Origin: Bacillota bacterium
GTDB lineage: Bacteria > Bacillota > Dethiobacteria > DTU022 > UBA8154
Assembly (NCBI GenBank): GCA_012728375.1
Contig: JAAYFF010000026.1
Coordinates: 1-43,577 of the forward strand
Reading direction: 5' to 3'
Length of the DNA stretch: 43,577 bases
The notes beneath the pieces were generated by a model that was not told the DNA's origin, ran no database searches, and saw nothing but the letters and a program-made list of their open reading frames with translations. Shown piece after piece: positions 8,029 to 15,784 of the stretch (the first letter of the stretch is position 1; each line of letters starts with the position of its first letter). A program made the translations under genes and the position numbers.

Positions 8029-8943
8029 GTGCCATCCCGTGCCTGGAAATGGTTTATTGAATACACACATCCTACGCAGGCTCATATGCACGGAGTGGAC
8101 AGATACATCTATAGTGGGAAAACAGCTTTTCAAAGAGTAGAAATTATTGATACAGATTTTTTCGGGCGTTGCTTGATACTCGACGGAAAAATTCAATCAT
8201 CCCAGTTTGATGAGTATATCTATCATGAAGCGCTCATCCATCCTGCCATGGTTCTTCACCCGGAACCAAAAAAAATTTTTGTTGCAGGAGGCGGAGAAGG
8301 GGCTGTCTTAAGAGAAATACTCAAACACCGCTCTGTTGAAAAACTGGTTATGGTTGATATCGATAAAGAAACCGTGGAATTATGCAAACAGTACCTTCCC
8401 CAGTGGAGTCAAGGTACTTTCGAAGATCCGAGAGTTGAAGTGCTGTATATGGATGCCAGAAAGTACTTGGAAGAAAATACGGAGCAATGGGATATTATCT
8501 TCCTTGATCTTCCGGAGCCCCTTGATAACGGACCCTGTTACCTTCTTTTTACCACCGAATTTTATAAAACTGTCGCTGAGCGCCTTAGACCTGGGGGACA
8601 TATCGCCCTTCAGGCCGATAATCTAAACCCCAAGTTGTTCCAATGCCACGCTGCAATTTACAATACACTAAAAAGACATTTCAAAATTGTAGATTCCTAC
8701 GGAACATACATTCCTTCATTTGACACAGAGTGGGGTTTTATTTTTGCTTCCCAAACAGTCAGCGCGTTGGATTTCAGTAATGAAAAAATTAACAGCATCC
8801 TTGAAGAAAGAGAGATAACGGATTTGCGCTTTTATGACGGGTTAACACATCAGGCGCTCTTTTCCCTGACAAAAGATATACGTTTTCTTCGTTCCCAAAG
8901 TAACCGCATTATTGAAGATAACAATCCACTTTTTTCTACCTGA
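8029..8943 (+). CDS. speE: Polyamine aminopropyltransferase (spermidine/thermospermine synthase family)
   Basis: 304-aa enzyme transferring an aminopropyl group from decarboxylated SAM to an amine acceptor. The N-terminal beta domain is followed by [17 protein letters not shown] (51-67), the dcSAM site [12 protein letters not shown] (85-96) and Asp110/Asp112. The catalytic loop reads [11 protein letters not shown] (160-170), not the DSTDPxGPA of typical bacterial spermidine synthases. This loop resembles the DLADPxxGGPC of thermospermine synthases (ACL5 type), so the product may not be spermidine. GTG start behind AAGGGAGGG. Confidence 0.88.
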   Translation: MPSRAWKWFIEYTHPTQAHMHGVDRYIYSGKTAFQRVEIIDTDFFGRCLILDGKIQSSQFDEYIYHEALIHPAMVLHPEPKKIFVAGGGEGAVLREILKHRSVEKLVMVDIDKETVELCKQYLPQWSQGTFEDPRVEVLYMDARKYLEENTEQWDIIFLDLPEPLDNGPCYLLFTTEFYKTVAERLRPGGHIALQADNLNPKLFQCHAAIYNTLKRHFKIVDSYGTYIPSFDTEWGFIFASQTVSALDFSNEKINSILEEREITDLRFYDGLTHQALFSLTKDIRFLRSQSNRIIEDNNPLFST

Positions 8944-8972
8944 ACACTTTTAAAAATGGAGGTAAACAATTA

Positions 8973-9422
8973 ATGGAACAAACTTTTTCCATGATAAAGC
9001 CTGATGCAGTTCAAAGAAATTTAATCGGTGAAATTATTGGGCGTTTTGAGAAAAAAGGGCTTAAGCTGGTCGCTTTAAAATTAATGAGAATAAGCAAGGA
9101 ATTGGCGGAGCGCCATTATGCCGAGCACCGGGGAAAGCCTTTTTTTGATGATCTGGTTTCTTTTATTACCTCTGGCCCTGTTGTAGCCATGATTTGGGAA
9201 GGCCTAAATGCAATCCAGGTCGTTCGCTCAATGATGGGAAAAACTGACCCTCAGGAGGCATTACCGGGGACTATTCGTGGAGATTTCGGGCTTTTCACCG
9301 GGAACAATATTGTCCACGGTTCTGATTCACCGGAAAGCGCGGCCAGGGAAATCAGCCTTTTCTTCTCCCAGGATGAAATTGTATCGTATGAAAAAGAACT
9401 TGATAAATGGATATATGGATAA
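8973..9422 (+). CDS. ndk: Nucleoside diphosphate kinase
   Basis: 149-aa kinase that balances NTP pools by phosphate transfer through a phospho-histidine. The active-site His115 is in [21 protein letters not shown] and RGDFG motifs are present and length is normal. ATG start with GGAGG nearby. It follows speE by 29 bp and ends just before a strong terminator, so it is probably the last gene of this unit. Confidence 0.97.
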   Translation: MEQTFSMIKPDAVQRNLIGEIIGRFEKKGLKLVALKLMRISKELAERHYAEHRGKPFFDDLVSFITSGPVVAMIWEGLNAIQVVRSMMGKTDPQEALPGTIRGDFGLFTGNNIVHGSDSPESAAREISLFFSQDEIVSYEKELDKWIYG

Positions 9423-9436
9423 GGGAAAACATATCA

Positions 9437-9477
9437 TAGCTGAAAGCCCACTGGTTTAGGGGCTTTCAGCTATTTTT
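9437..9477 (+). terminator. Rho-independent terminator after ndk
   Basis: Perfect 13-bp stem (TAGCTGAAAGCCC with GGGCTTTCAGCTA, 9437-9449 and 9460-9472), 10-nt loop, followed by TTTTTC. Confidence 0.92.
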
Positions 9478-9601
9478 CTCATTTTTTAGAAAGGAAGGGG
9501 AATCCCCCTTTTTTTTATTTTAGGTTAACCTCGGCCAAACATAAATATATAATAATAGTATGTTTGCGTAATTTTTAAAAAATGATGTGGGGTATGTACT
9601 T

Positions 9602-10957
9602 TTGCTTAAGAAAAACTTCCGAAAAAAAGGAATTCTATGGCTGACCGTTTTCTTAATTGTATTTTTTTTCTTTGCTGCCGGAGAATTTTTATATTTTCGT
9701 GAAAGGTCGGCAGCCGGTCTTTTTGTCGGTGAGTATTACATCGGAGGGAAAACATTTCAGGAAATTGAAAAAATAATCAAAGACATAGACCTGAAAATGG
9801 AAAAAGAAAAAATCCGCCTTATCCTTCCCGATGGTCGAGGAACAGTCCTTCATTCCCTGTCTGAAATGGGTTTAAAAATAGACGGGGAACGGCTAATGAG
9901 AGAAATTAAAACCCTTAGCAGGCCATTCAACTATCCGGAGAAATTTCATATTTTCAGGGACGGATTAATGATACCTGCTTATTTTATCGTGGATAACGAT
10001 AAGATGCATCTTGTTTTTTCTCGCATCAATAATGAGCTTTACCGTTCACCCGTAGATGCTGAGGTACGGGCTGAAAAGGGTGCTTTACGATTTCGTCCCG
10101 CTCTTAAGGGGCAAAAAGCAAAAACCGCTCATTTAAGCGAAGAAATTCAGAAAAGGTGTTCTTCCTGGCCGGCTTTTCCTCTGGATATCAATATTGAAAC
10201 GGAACCGCTTTATCCGCAAATTACCATATCGGATATTTTGGCCTCAGGAATTAAAGAAAAAATCGCAGCAGCAAGCACACAATTTAGCCTGGAAAACCAA
10301 AACAGAGTCCACAATATCTCGCTTGCAGCTAAAAAAATAGATAATTTTCTGCTTACCCCCGGGGCAGTTTTTTCGTTTAATCAGGTTGTAGGGGAGGCAT
10401 CGCTAAAGAACGGTTTTAAAGAAGCCCCGGTTATTGTCAATGAGCAATTCGTCATGGGAGCGGGAGGAGGCATATGCCAGGTCTCATCCACCATTTACAA
10501 TGCGGCATTAAAGGCTGGTTTAAGAATTATAGAACGCCATAATCACAGATTATCCGTTTCCTATCTCCCCCCCGGCCTGGATGCTACCGTGGCTTATGAT
10601 TACCTTGACTTAAAATTTCAAAACAACTTGAAAACTAATATTTTGATTCATGCTTATGTGGCTAAAAACTGCTTAAATGTGTATTTTTTGGGAGACCCGG
10701 AACAGCTGATGGAAGTTAAAATTTTTACCCAAAACCAGCAGTTAGTTCCTCCACCCGTTCATTTCCGGAATTCCGAGGATAAACCCTCTTCCTACCGGGA
10801 AAAAATTCAGGAGGGAAAACCGGGAGTAACGGTGGAAGTGTACAGAGTCTTTTACAGGGGGGGACAAGAGTTTAAAAGGGAATACTTGGGCAAGGATTCT
10901 TATTCTCCTGTTCCCGAAGTCTGGGAAATTGGGATGCTCCGCGATGAAATATCCTGA
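9602..10957 (+). CDS. VanW family protein (YoaR-like, membrane-anchored)
   Basis: A 451-aa single-pass membrane protein with a large extracellular part. A hydrophobic anchor follows a KKNFRKK start. Residues of roughly 40-210 resemble the peptidoglycan-binding-like N-terminal region of YoaR proteins. The VanW domain spans about 220-355 with TPGAVFSFNQVVGE and the Cys-containing GAGGGICQVSSTIYNA. The C-terminal 65 residues look like a G5 domain. I prefer TTG at 9602, which has GGGGT eight bases upstream; a GTG at 9587 has no good site. The exact biochemical role is unknown; the family is associated with the cell wall of Gram-positives. Confidence 0.87.
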   Translation: MLKKNFRKKGILWLTVFLIVFFFFAAGEFLYFRERSAAGLFVGEYYIGGKTFQEIEKIIKDIDLKMEKEKIRLILPDGRGTVLHSLSEMGLKIDGERLMREIKTLSRPFNYPEKFHIFRDGLMIPAYFIVDNDKMHLVFSRINNELYRSPVDAEVRAEKGALRFRPALKGQKAKTAHLSEEIQKRCSSWPAFPLDINIETEPLYPQITISDILASGIKEKIAAASTQFSLENQNRVHNISLAAKKIDNFLLTPGAVFSFNQVVGEASLKNGFKEAPVIVNEQFVMGAGGGICQVSSTIYNAALKAGLRIIERHNHRLSVSYLPPGLDATVAYDYLDLKFQNNLKTNILIHAYVAKNCLNVYFLGDPEQLMEVKIFTQNQQLVPPPVHFRNSEDKPSSYREKIQEGKPGVTVEVYRVFYRGGQEFKREYLGKDSYSPVPEVWEIGMLRDEIS

Positions 10958-11028
10958 CCCCTTACTTTCAATACTTTGTTTATAAAGTAGTATTTTTTTG
11001 GGTATAATCCATTGAAAGAGCACAATCA

Positions 11029-11064
11029 GAAAGCCTCTTTTTTAATTTAAAGAGGCTTTCTTTT
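11029..11064 (+). terminator. Rho-independent terminator after the VanW gene
   Basis: Perfect 12-bp stem (GAAAGCCTCTTT with AAAGAGGCTTTC), 8-nt loop, followed by TTTTG. Confidence 0.85.
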
Positions 11065-11178
11065 GCCGAAGCATTTTAAAGAAGAAAATTAGAAAGGGCT
11101 TGCCAAAGCAGGATTTTTGCTGAAAAAGAAGAAATAAAACAAAACGGTATAATAATGGAAATCAGTGAGGTGGCTAAA

Positions 11179-12642
11179 ATGACAGTAAGGGTCAGATTTG
11201 CGCCCAGTCCAACTGGAGAGCTGCATATTGGCGGAGTTAGAACAGCGCTATTCAACTGGCTTTTTGCACGGAATCAAGGCGGCAAAATGATCCTGCGCAT
11301 TGACGATACCGATCAGCAACGATCTTCTGATAAATTTTTGCAAACAATTCTGGACTCAATGGAATGGCTCGGCCTGGACTGGGATGAAGGCCCCCGAAAG
11401 GACGGGGAATTCGGCCCTTACTTTCAAACTCAGCGCCTGCCAATTTATCAGGAGGAAGTACAAAAACTTCTGGATAGCGGCAAAGCTTATTATTGCTTTT
11501 GTTCTGCGGAAGAATTGGCCAAGCAAAAGGAAAGAAACGCACAAAAAGGACTTCCTCCCAGATACAGCGGAGCCTGCCGCAATTTATCCCCGCAAGAAAT
11601 TGAGGAGAAAAAAAAGACCTGCCGAAGCTTTGTCATTCGCCTTCGAGTCCCTGAAGAGGGAGTGACTGTGGTAAACGATCTTATCAGGGGCAGGGTAACT
11701 TTTGAAAATAAGATCTTTGACGATTTCATTATCGTCAAATCTGACGGCTTTCCCACTTACAACTTTGCCTCTGCCATTGACGATGCCAAGATGAAAATTA
11801 CTCATGTGATCCGGGCTGAAGAGCATCTTTCCAATACACCCCGTCAGCAAATTATTTGCCGGCAATTGGGAATCCCTATCCCTGTTTATGCCCATGTTCC
11901 CATGATCCTAGCGCCGGATCACAGCAAACTCAGCAAAAGGCACGGGGCAACTTCCGTCCAGGAATACAGGGATATGGGCATCCTTCCCGAAGCCCTAATA
12001 AACTATCTGGCACTCCTCGGGTGGTCACCGGGAGGAGACAGGGAAATCATGACTATAGAAGAGATGATTTCGCTTTTTTCCCTGGAGAAAGTAGGGAAAA
12101 ACGCCTCTATCTATGATCTAAAAAAATTAACCTGGCTCAACAGCCATTACCTGAGAACCAAAGAAAAAAGTATAATCGGGGAAATGGCAGTACCGTTTTT
12201 GCAAAAGAAAAAATTAATATCCGGCGTACAGACAGAGGAGGACCGGAAGTACATAGAAAAGGTAGTGGATCTGGTCAGGGAAAAAGTGAAAACCCTTCAA
12301 GAAATCGCTGATGCCTCTGAATTTTTTTTCAGCGAAAATTTTCCCTATGACCAGGCAGAGGTCGCCAAGCATTTTGGCAGGGAAGGGGCAGAATTAGTTA
12401 TTAAGGAAATCATAAAAGCCTTGCAGGAGGTAGAACCTTTCCAGAAAGAAACGATCAATCTCAAGCTGAAAAACCTTGGCAAAAGTCTTAACCTCCCGCT
12501 TTCGAAAATAAACATACCCGCAAGGCTTGCCTTAACAGGGCGTACCATGGGACCCGAACTTTTAGAAATAATGGTTCTCCTGGGAAAAGAAAAAGTTATC
12601 GAAAGGCTTAAAAAGGCGGAAGCTCTCTGTCAGAAGGCGTAG
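11179..12642 (+). CDS. gltX: Glutamyl-tRNA synthetase
   Basis: 487-aa class I aminoacyl-tRNA synthetase. The HIGH-type motif is in FAPSPTGELHIGG near the N-terminus, the KMSKS-type motif is KLSKR, and CFC with a later Cys forms the usual small zinc-knuckle region. The ATG at 11179 has GAGGTGG six bases upstream and gives the usual start MTVRVRFAPSPTG; the ATG at 11155 adds eight unlikely residues and sits on a TATAAT box. The gene ends convergently with the glycosyltransferase, overlapping by 13 bp. Confidence 0.96.
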   Translation: MTVRVRFAPSPTGELHIGGVRTALFNWLFARNQGGKMILRIDDTDQQRSSDKFLQTILDSMEWLGLDWDEGPRKDGEFGPYFQTQRLPIYQEEVQKLLDSGKAYYCFCSAEELAKQKERNAQKGLPPRYSGACRNLSPQEIEEKKKTCRSFVIRLRVPEEGVTVVNDLIRGRVTFENKIFDDFIIVKSDGFPTYNFASAIDDAKMKITHVIRAEEHLSNTPRQQIICRQLGIPIPVYAHVPMILAPDHSKLSKRHGATSVQEYRDMGILPEALINYLALLGWSPGGDREIMTIEEMISLFSLEKVGKNASIYDLKKLTWLNSHYLRTKEKSIIGEMAVPFLQKKKLISGVQTEEDRKYIEKVVDLVREKVKTLQEIADASEFFFSENFPYDQAEVAKHFGREGAELVIKEIIKALQEVEPFQKETINLKLKNLGKSLNLPLSKINIPARLALTGRTMGPELLEIMVLLGKEKVIERLKKAEALCQKA

Positions 12643-13802
12643 GTTCTTTCTTTGGCACGCTTGTATTGAAAGGCGCTGTAGTAGGAATCCAACATTTTGG
12701 AGACAAAAATTTCGGTGGAAAAGCGCAAAGCGTTTAATCTTCCCCTTTGCCCCATTGAAATGGAAGCCTCCTCGTTATCCAGCAGATAAAGAACATGTTC
12801 TACAAAATCGTTTAAAGTATGAGCGAGATAGCCGTCTTTACCGTGAAAGATCGTCTCTGCCATACATGGTGAATACAGCGCTACCAGAGGCAGGCCGGCA
12901 ATTTTTGCTTCAGCAAGCACCATGCCTTGTGTTTCCGTTTTTGAAGCAAATATAAAAATATTCGCCCCGGCATAACAATTTTGTAATTCCTGGTGATCAA
13001 CCCGTCCGGTAAAGAAAATATACGGTTGCAGACCTCTATCCCGGACAAGTTGTTTTAAGCAGGCTTCTTCCGGACCGGTTCCGACAAGGACGAAGACGGT
13101 ATCTTTTCTCCTTTTGGCTATTTCTTCCATAGCTTCAATGAGGAAGACAATATTTTTTTCTTTTCCCAGCCTGCCCACATAAAGTAAGATTTTACTTTTG
13201 GGGTTGAGAACAAATTTTTCTTTGAGCCACCGAGGATCCCCTGTGCAGTATTGCAGGGGAAGACCTGTCGGCACCACGCTGACAGGCGTCCGGACACCGC
13301 TGCGTATGATCAGCTCGCTGACAAATTGAGAAGGTGCAATGATCAAATCGCAACGGTTACAAAAATTTTTGTTCCACCATCTGATAACTTCGGAAGCTAT
13401 TTTTCTTCCAAAGGGAAGATAGTGGGCATAGCTGTGATAAAGAGTATGGTGTGTAAAAATCAGAGGAAGATTAAAGCGCCTTGCTGTCGTTGCTCCCAAG
13501 GAGCCCATCAAAAACGGGGTATGGACATGAATAATATTTAGGTCCAGCGAACGGACGGTGTTGGACAAACGGGGAGAAAAAGGAAGGGGAAGGGCAAAAT
13601 CGCGATGTGTGGGGGCAGGTATGGATAAAAACCGGTAAGTATTCTGATCCCCTGATTTTTGAGAATAGGCAGGACAAAAAATAAAGGAACTGTGTCCCAT
13701 TTTATTGAGCTCTTCGCTCAAGATCTGAATCGAGCGCACAACTCCGCTGATATAAGGTGTATAACTGTCGGTAAAAAAACCTATTTTTAAACGGTCTCCC
13801 AT
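12630..13802 (-). CDS. GT4 family glycosyltransferase (diacylglycerol/phosphatidyl-inositol glycosyltransferase-like)
   Basis: 390-aa retaining glycosyltransferase with GT-B fold. The N-terminal KIGFFTDSYTPYISGVVRSI segment with FTHHTLYHSYAHYLP is typical of enzymes glycosylating diacylglycerol or related lipid acceptors. The C-terminal nucleotide-sugar domain has YVGRLGKEKN and the E-x7-E motif in KTETQGMVLAEA. The acceptor is an inference. I take the ATG at 13802; an in-frame ATG at 13817 is possible and would overlap the divergent neighbour. A short shared upstream stretch separates it from the cyclophilin-like gene. Confidence 0.88.
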   Translation of the reverse strand: MGDRLKIGFFTDSYTPYISGVVRSIQILSEELNKMGHSSFIFCPAYSQKSGDQNTYRFLSIPAPTHRDFALPLPFSPRLSNTVRSLDLNIIHVHTPFLMGSLGATTARRFNLPLIFTHHTLYHSYAHYLPFGRKIASEVIRWWNKNFCNRCDLIIAPSQFVSELIIRSGVRTPVSVVPTGLPLQYCTGDPRWLKEKFVLNPKSKILLYVGRLGKEKNIVFLIEAMEEIAKRRKDTVFVLVGTGPEEACLKQLVRDRGLQPYIFFTGRVDHQELQNCYAGANIFIFASKTETQGMVLAEAKIAGLPLVALYSPCMAETIFHGKDGYLAHTLNDFVEHVLYLLDNEEASISMGQRGRLNALRFSTEIFVSKMLDSYYSAFQYKRAKERTYAF

Positions 13803-13871
13803 TTTAATATGTCCCATAAAGATATTATGCCCTTTATGAAAGAGGCTAAAACATGCAAGAAGGTGAAGCTA

Positions 13872-14246
13872 GTGAAGATCAGAATTACAATTGATAAAAA
13901 ACTATCCTTGGAAGGATTTTTAAACTCAACGGCAACGGCAAAGAAAATTTATGAATCCTTGCCCATAACCGGGGAAGGAAGTACCTGGGGAGGGGAAATT
14001 TATTTTTCTTCACAGGTAACCGCTCCTTTGGAGGAAAACGCCAGGGATGTTTTAGAAGCGGGAGAAATTGCCTATTGGCCTCCCATGCGGGCGATCTGCC
14101 TTTTCTATGGTCCCACTCCTGCCAGCCACGGCAATGAAATTCGTGCAGCAGGTCCCGTGAATGTTGTCGGGAAAATAACGGATGACCTTTCTTTATTAAA
14201 AGAGATCAAAGGTACAGCAGCAGTGCTCATTGAAAAAAGTGAATAA
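13872..14246 (+). CDS. Cyclophilin-like fold protein (TM1367 family)
   Basis: 124-aa protein of the Cyclophil_like family (PF04126-type), a compact beta-barrel with cyclophilin-like fold and no established activity. The signature stretch includes GGEIYFSS, AGEIAYWPPMRAICLFYGP and a final PVNVVGKI. The longer frame from 13809 adds 21 residues with no family resemblance. A GTG at 13872 has GGTG six bases upstream and matches the usual start (KIRITI), so I chose it. Confidence 0.8.
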   Translation: MKIRITIDKKLSLEGFLNSTATAKKIYESLPITGEGSTWGGEIYFSSQVTAPLEENARDVLEAGEIAYWPPMRAICLFYGPTPASHGNEIRAAGPVNVVGKITDDLSLLKEIKGTAAVLIEKSE

Positions 14247-14311
14247 CCCTTAAGCCGCGGCAGATCCGCGAAAAGCAGTTTCCGGCAGTCCCGGGAAGGG
14301 GGCTTATCCCT

Positions 14312-14899
14312 TTGCACCTTATTAATTTTATTAACTCAATTAAAAACAGTTTTATCTACAAAAGCCGCGTTATACCCGAAGAACAAAAAGGGCAAACTTT
14401 TCATCATAAAAAGTTGCCTGATTTCGAAGGGACAACGCTGCGGAATGCCGCGGAATATTTGCAGCGGGAAGAAAAAGAAAGTGTAATAACCAGGCATACG
14501 TTGATCAACAATTCGGAAGGAACACCCACTCCTTTAACTGTAAGGATTCCTCCGTACGCTTTAAAAAAGAAGGAAGACGCAGGCAAAAAAAAACACGATG
14601 TGGATTCGCATACTTTTCTCTTTGATCTTATCATAGAGACAGAAAACCTCGGTCCTGTTCTTCTGCGTCTTGAAGGGGAAAGCAGGCTTTACTACTGTTC
14701 CCTGTATACAAAGTCGGAAGAAATAGCGACCTTTCTTTGCGAGGATTTTGAAGAGATCCGGCTGCTTCTAGACGGCTTTTTACAGAAAACCCGCCTGGCT
14801 GTTAACTTTTTAAGCTGGAGTATTTTTTCTCCGGAAGAAAAAGAAAGCCTGAAAAGCAGCCTCAAAAAGGAACATTTTAGTCTAGATACAAGGGTATAA
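14312..14899 (+). CDS. Uncharacterised protein, possible YlqG/FliK-C-terminal-like partner of FlhX
   Basis: 195-aa soluble protein that I do not recognise with certainty. The middle (about 98-160: FLFDLIIETENLGPVLLRLEG, then a pattern of strands and an LLLDGFLQKTRLAV helix) resembles the C-terminal domain of flagellar hook-length proteins. The gene right after it is an FlhB-C-terminal-like protein, as in the Bacillus ylqG-ylqH pair. The function is inferred from this pairing. TTG start with a GGGGG-containing site upstream; the start is uncertain. Confidence 0.5.
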   Translation: MHLINFINSIKNSFIYKSRVIPEEQKGQTFHHKKLPDFEGTTLRNAAEYLQREEKESVITRHTLINNSEGTPTPLTVRIPPYALKKKEDAGKKKHDVDSHTFLFDLIIETENLGPVLLRLEGESRLYYCSLYTKSEEIATFLCEDFEEIRLLLDGFLQKTRLAVNFLSWSIFSPEEKESLKSSLKKEHFSLDTRV

Positions 14900-14928
14900 T
14901 TGCTCCCTCCAGGAAGGACGGAAGTTTT

Positions 14929-15213
14929 TTGGACAACAAGAAAAAGCCGAAGATTGCCGTAGCCCTTCGCTACAGGAACAACCAGGACAGGACGCCTGTG
15001 GTAACGGCTTCAGGACAGGGAAGAATGGCGGAAAAAATAATTGCCCTGGCCAGAGAACACAAAATTCCCGTTGAGGAGAATGCCTCCCTTGCCGAAGCTT
15101 TGCGCAAACTCACACCAGGGCAGGAAATACCGGCGGAGCTGTACGAAGCAGTAGCTATCCTGCTGGCGTATATAATGGAAATGGATACCCGGCGGGCCCA
15201 TAAGAAACGTTAA
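14929..15213 (+). CDS. FlhX/YlqH-type protein (FlhB cytoplasmic C-terminal domain homologue)
   Basis: 94-aa stand-alone homologue of the FlhB/EscU C-terminal domain. It has the IAVALRY start, PVVTASGQGRMAEKIIALA and the helix motif HKIPVEENASLAEAL typical of FlhB_C. The NPTH self-cleavage site of full FlhB is absent, as in other FlhX proteins. FlhX can stand in for the FlhB C-terminus in flagellar export in some bacteria. TTG start preceded by AGGAAGG. No flagellar genes lie in the window. Confidence 0.8.
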   Translation: MDNKKKPKIAVALRYRNNQDRTPVVTASGQGRMAEKIIALAREHKIPVEENASLAEALRKLTPGQEIPAELYEAVAILLAYIMEMDTRRAHKKR

Positions 15214-15327
15214 AAAGGTGCCTAAAGCGTTTTTTACTTGACGATGAATCAGCGACTTTATCGTTCTTTTCCTCAGACCTTCCGAATATATATACAGGGA
15301 AGTTTAATCATACGGGAGGTCGAACAA

Positions 15328-15606
15328 TTGGACGAGATTACCATATACGGTATGGCCCTGGTGCCTGTAATTATGGGTTTAGTCGAGCTTCTAAAACGGG
15401 TTGGGATTCCAAAAAGATTTAGCCCCATTTTTGCCATCCTCATCGGCATACTCTGCGGCTTTTATTACCTTGCGCCAGATGACCCCAAAAAAGCTGTTTT
15501 TCTGGGAATTGTAATCGCTCTCTCCTCCATAGGTCTGTACTCCGGAACGAAAAATACTGTCGAAGGGTTCCGGGAAAACGGAAACCACAAATCGTTAAAA
15601 GCCTAG
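15328..15606 (+). CDS. Small holin-like membrane protein
   Basis: 92-aa protein with two or three hydrophobic segments (MALVPVIMGLVELL; FAILIGILCGFYYL; AVFLGIVIALSSIGLY) and a short charged tail. This is typical of phage-derived holin-like proteins common in clostridia. A TTG at 15328 has GGGAGGT seven bases upstream; the longer frame from 15238 adds 30 residues with no site. Function not proven. Confidence 0.65.
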   Translation: MDEITIYGMALVPVIMGLVELLKRVGIPKRFSPIFAILIGILCGFYYLAPDDPKKAVFLGIVIALSSIGLYSGTKNTVEGFRENGNHKSLKA

Positions 15607-15653
15607 AAACGCCCACCATAAAGAAGGTTGTTCCCGGGCGTGACTTAGAAGGA

Positions 15654-15686
15654 ATCCTCAAGTTTTGCTTGGGGATGTCTTTTTTT
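15654..15686 (+). terminator. Rho-independent terminator after the holin-like gene
   Basis: ATCCTCAAG (15654-15662) pairs with CTTGGGGAT (15668-15676) with one T-G pair and a 5-nt loop, followed by GTCTTTTTTT. Confidence 0.88.
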
Positions 15687-15784
15687 GGAGAAATTTTCAA
15701 CTTGAATTCAAATAAAGGTTACTCTATCCTGAAGTGGAGGACTGTTTTTTCAAAAAACAGCACATTATAAAAGGACAGGTAAAA

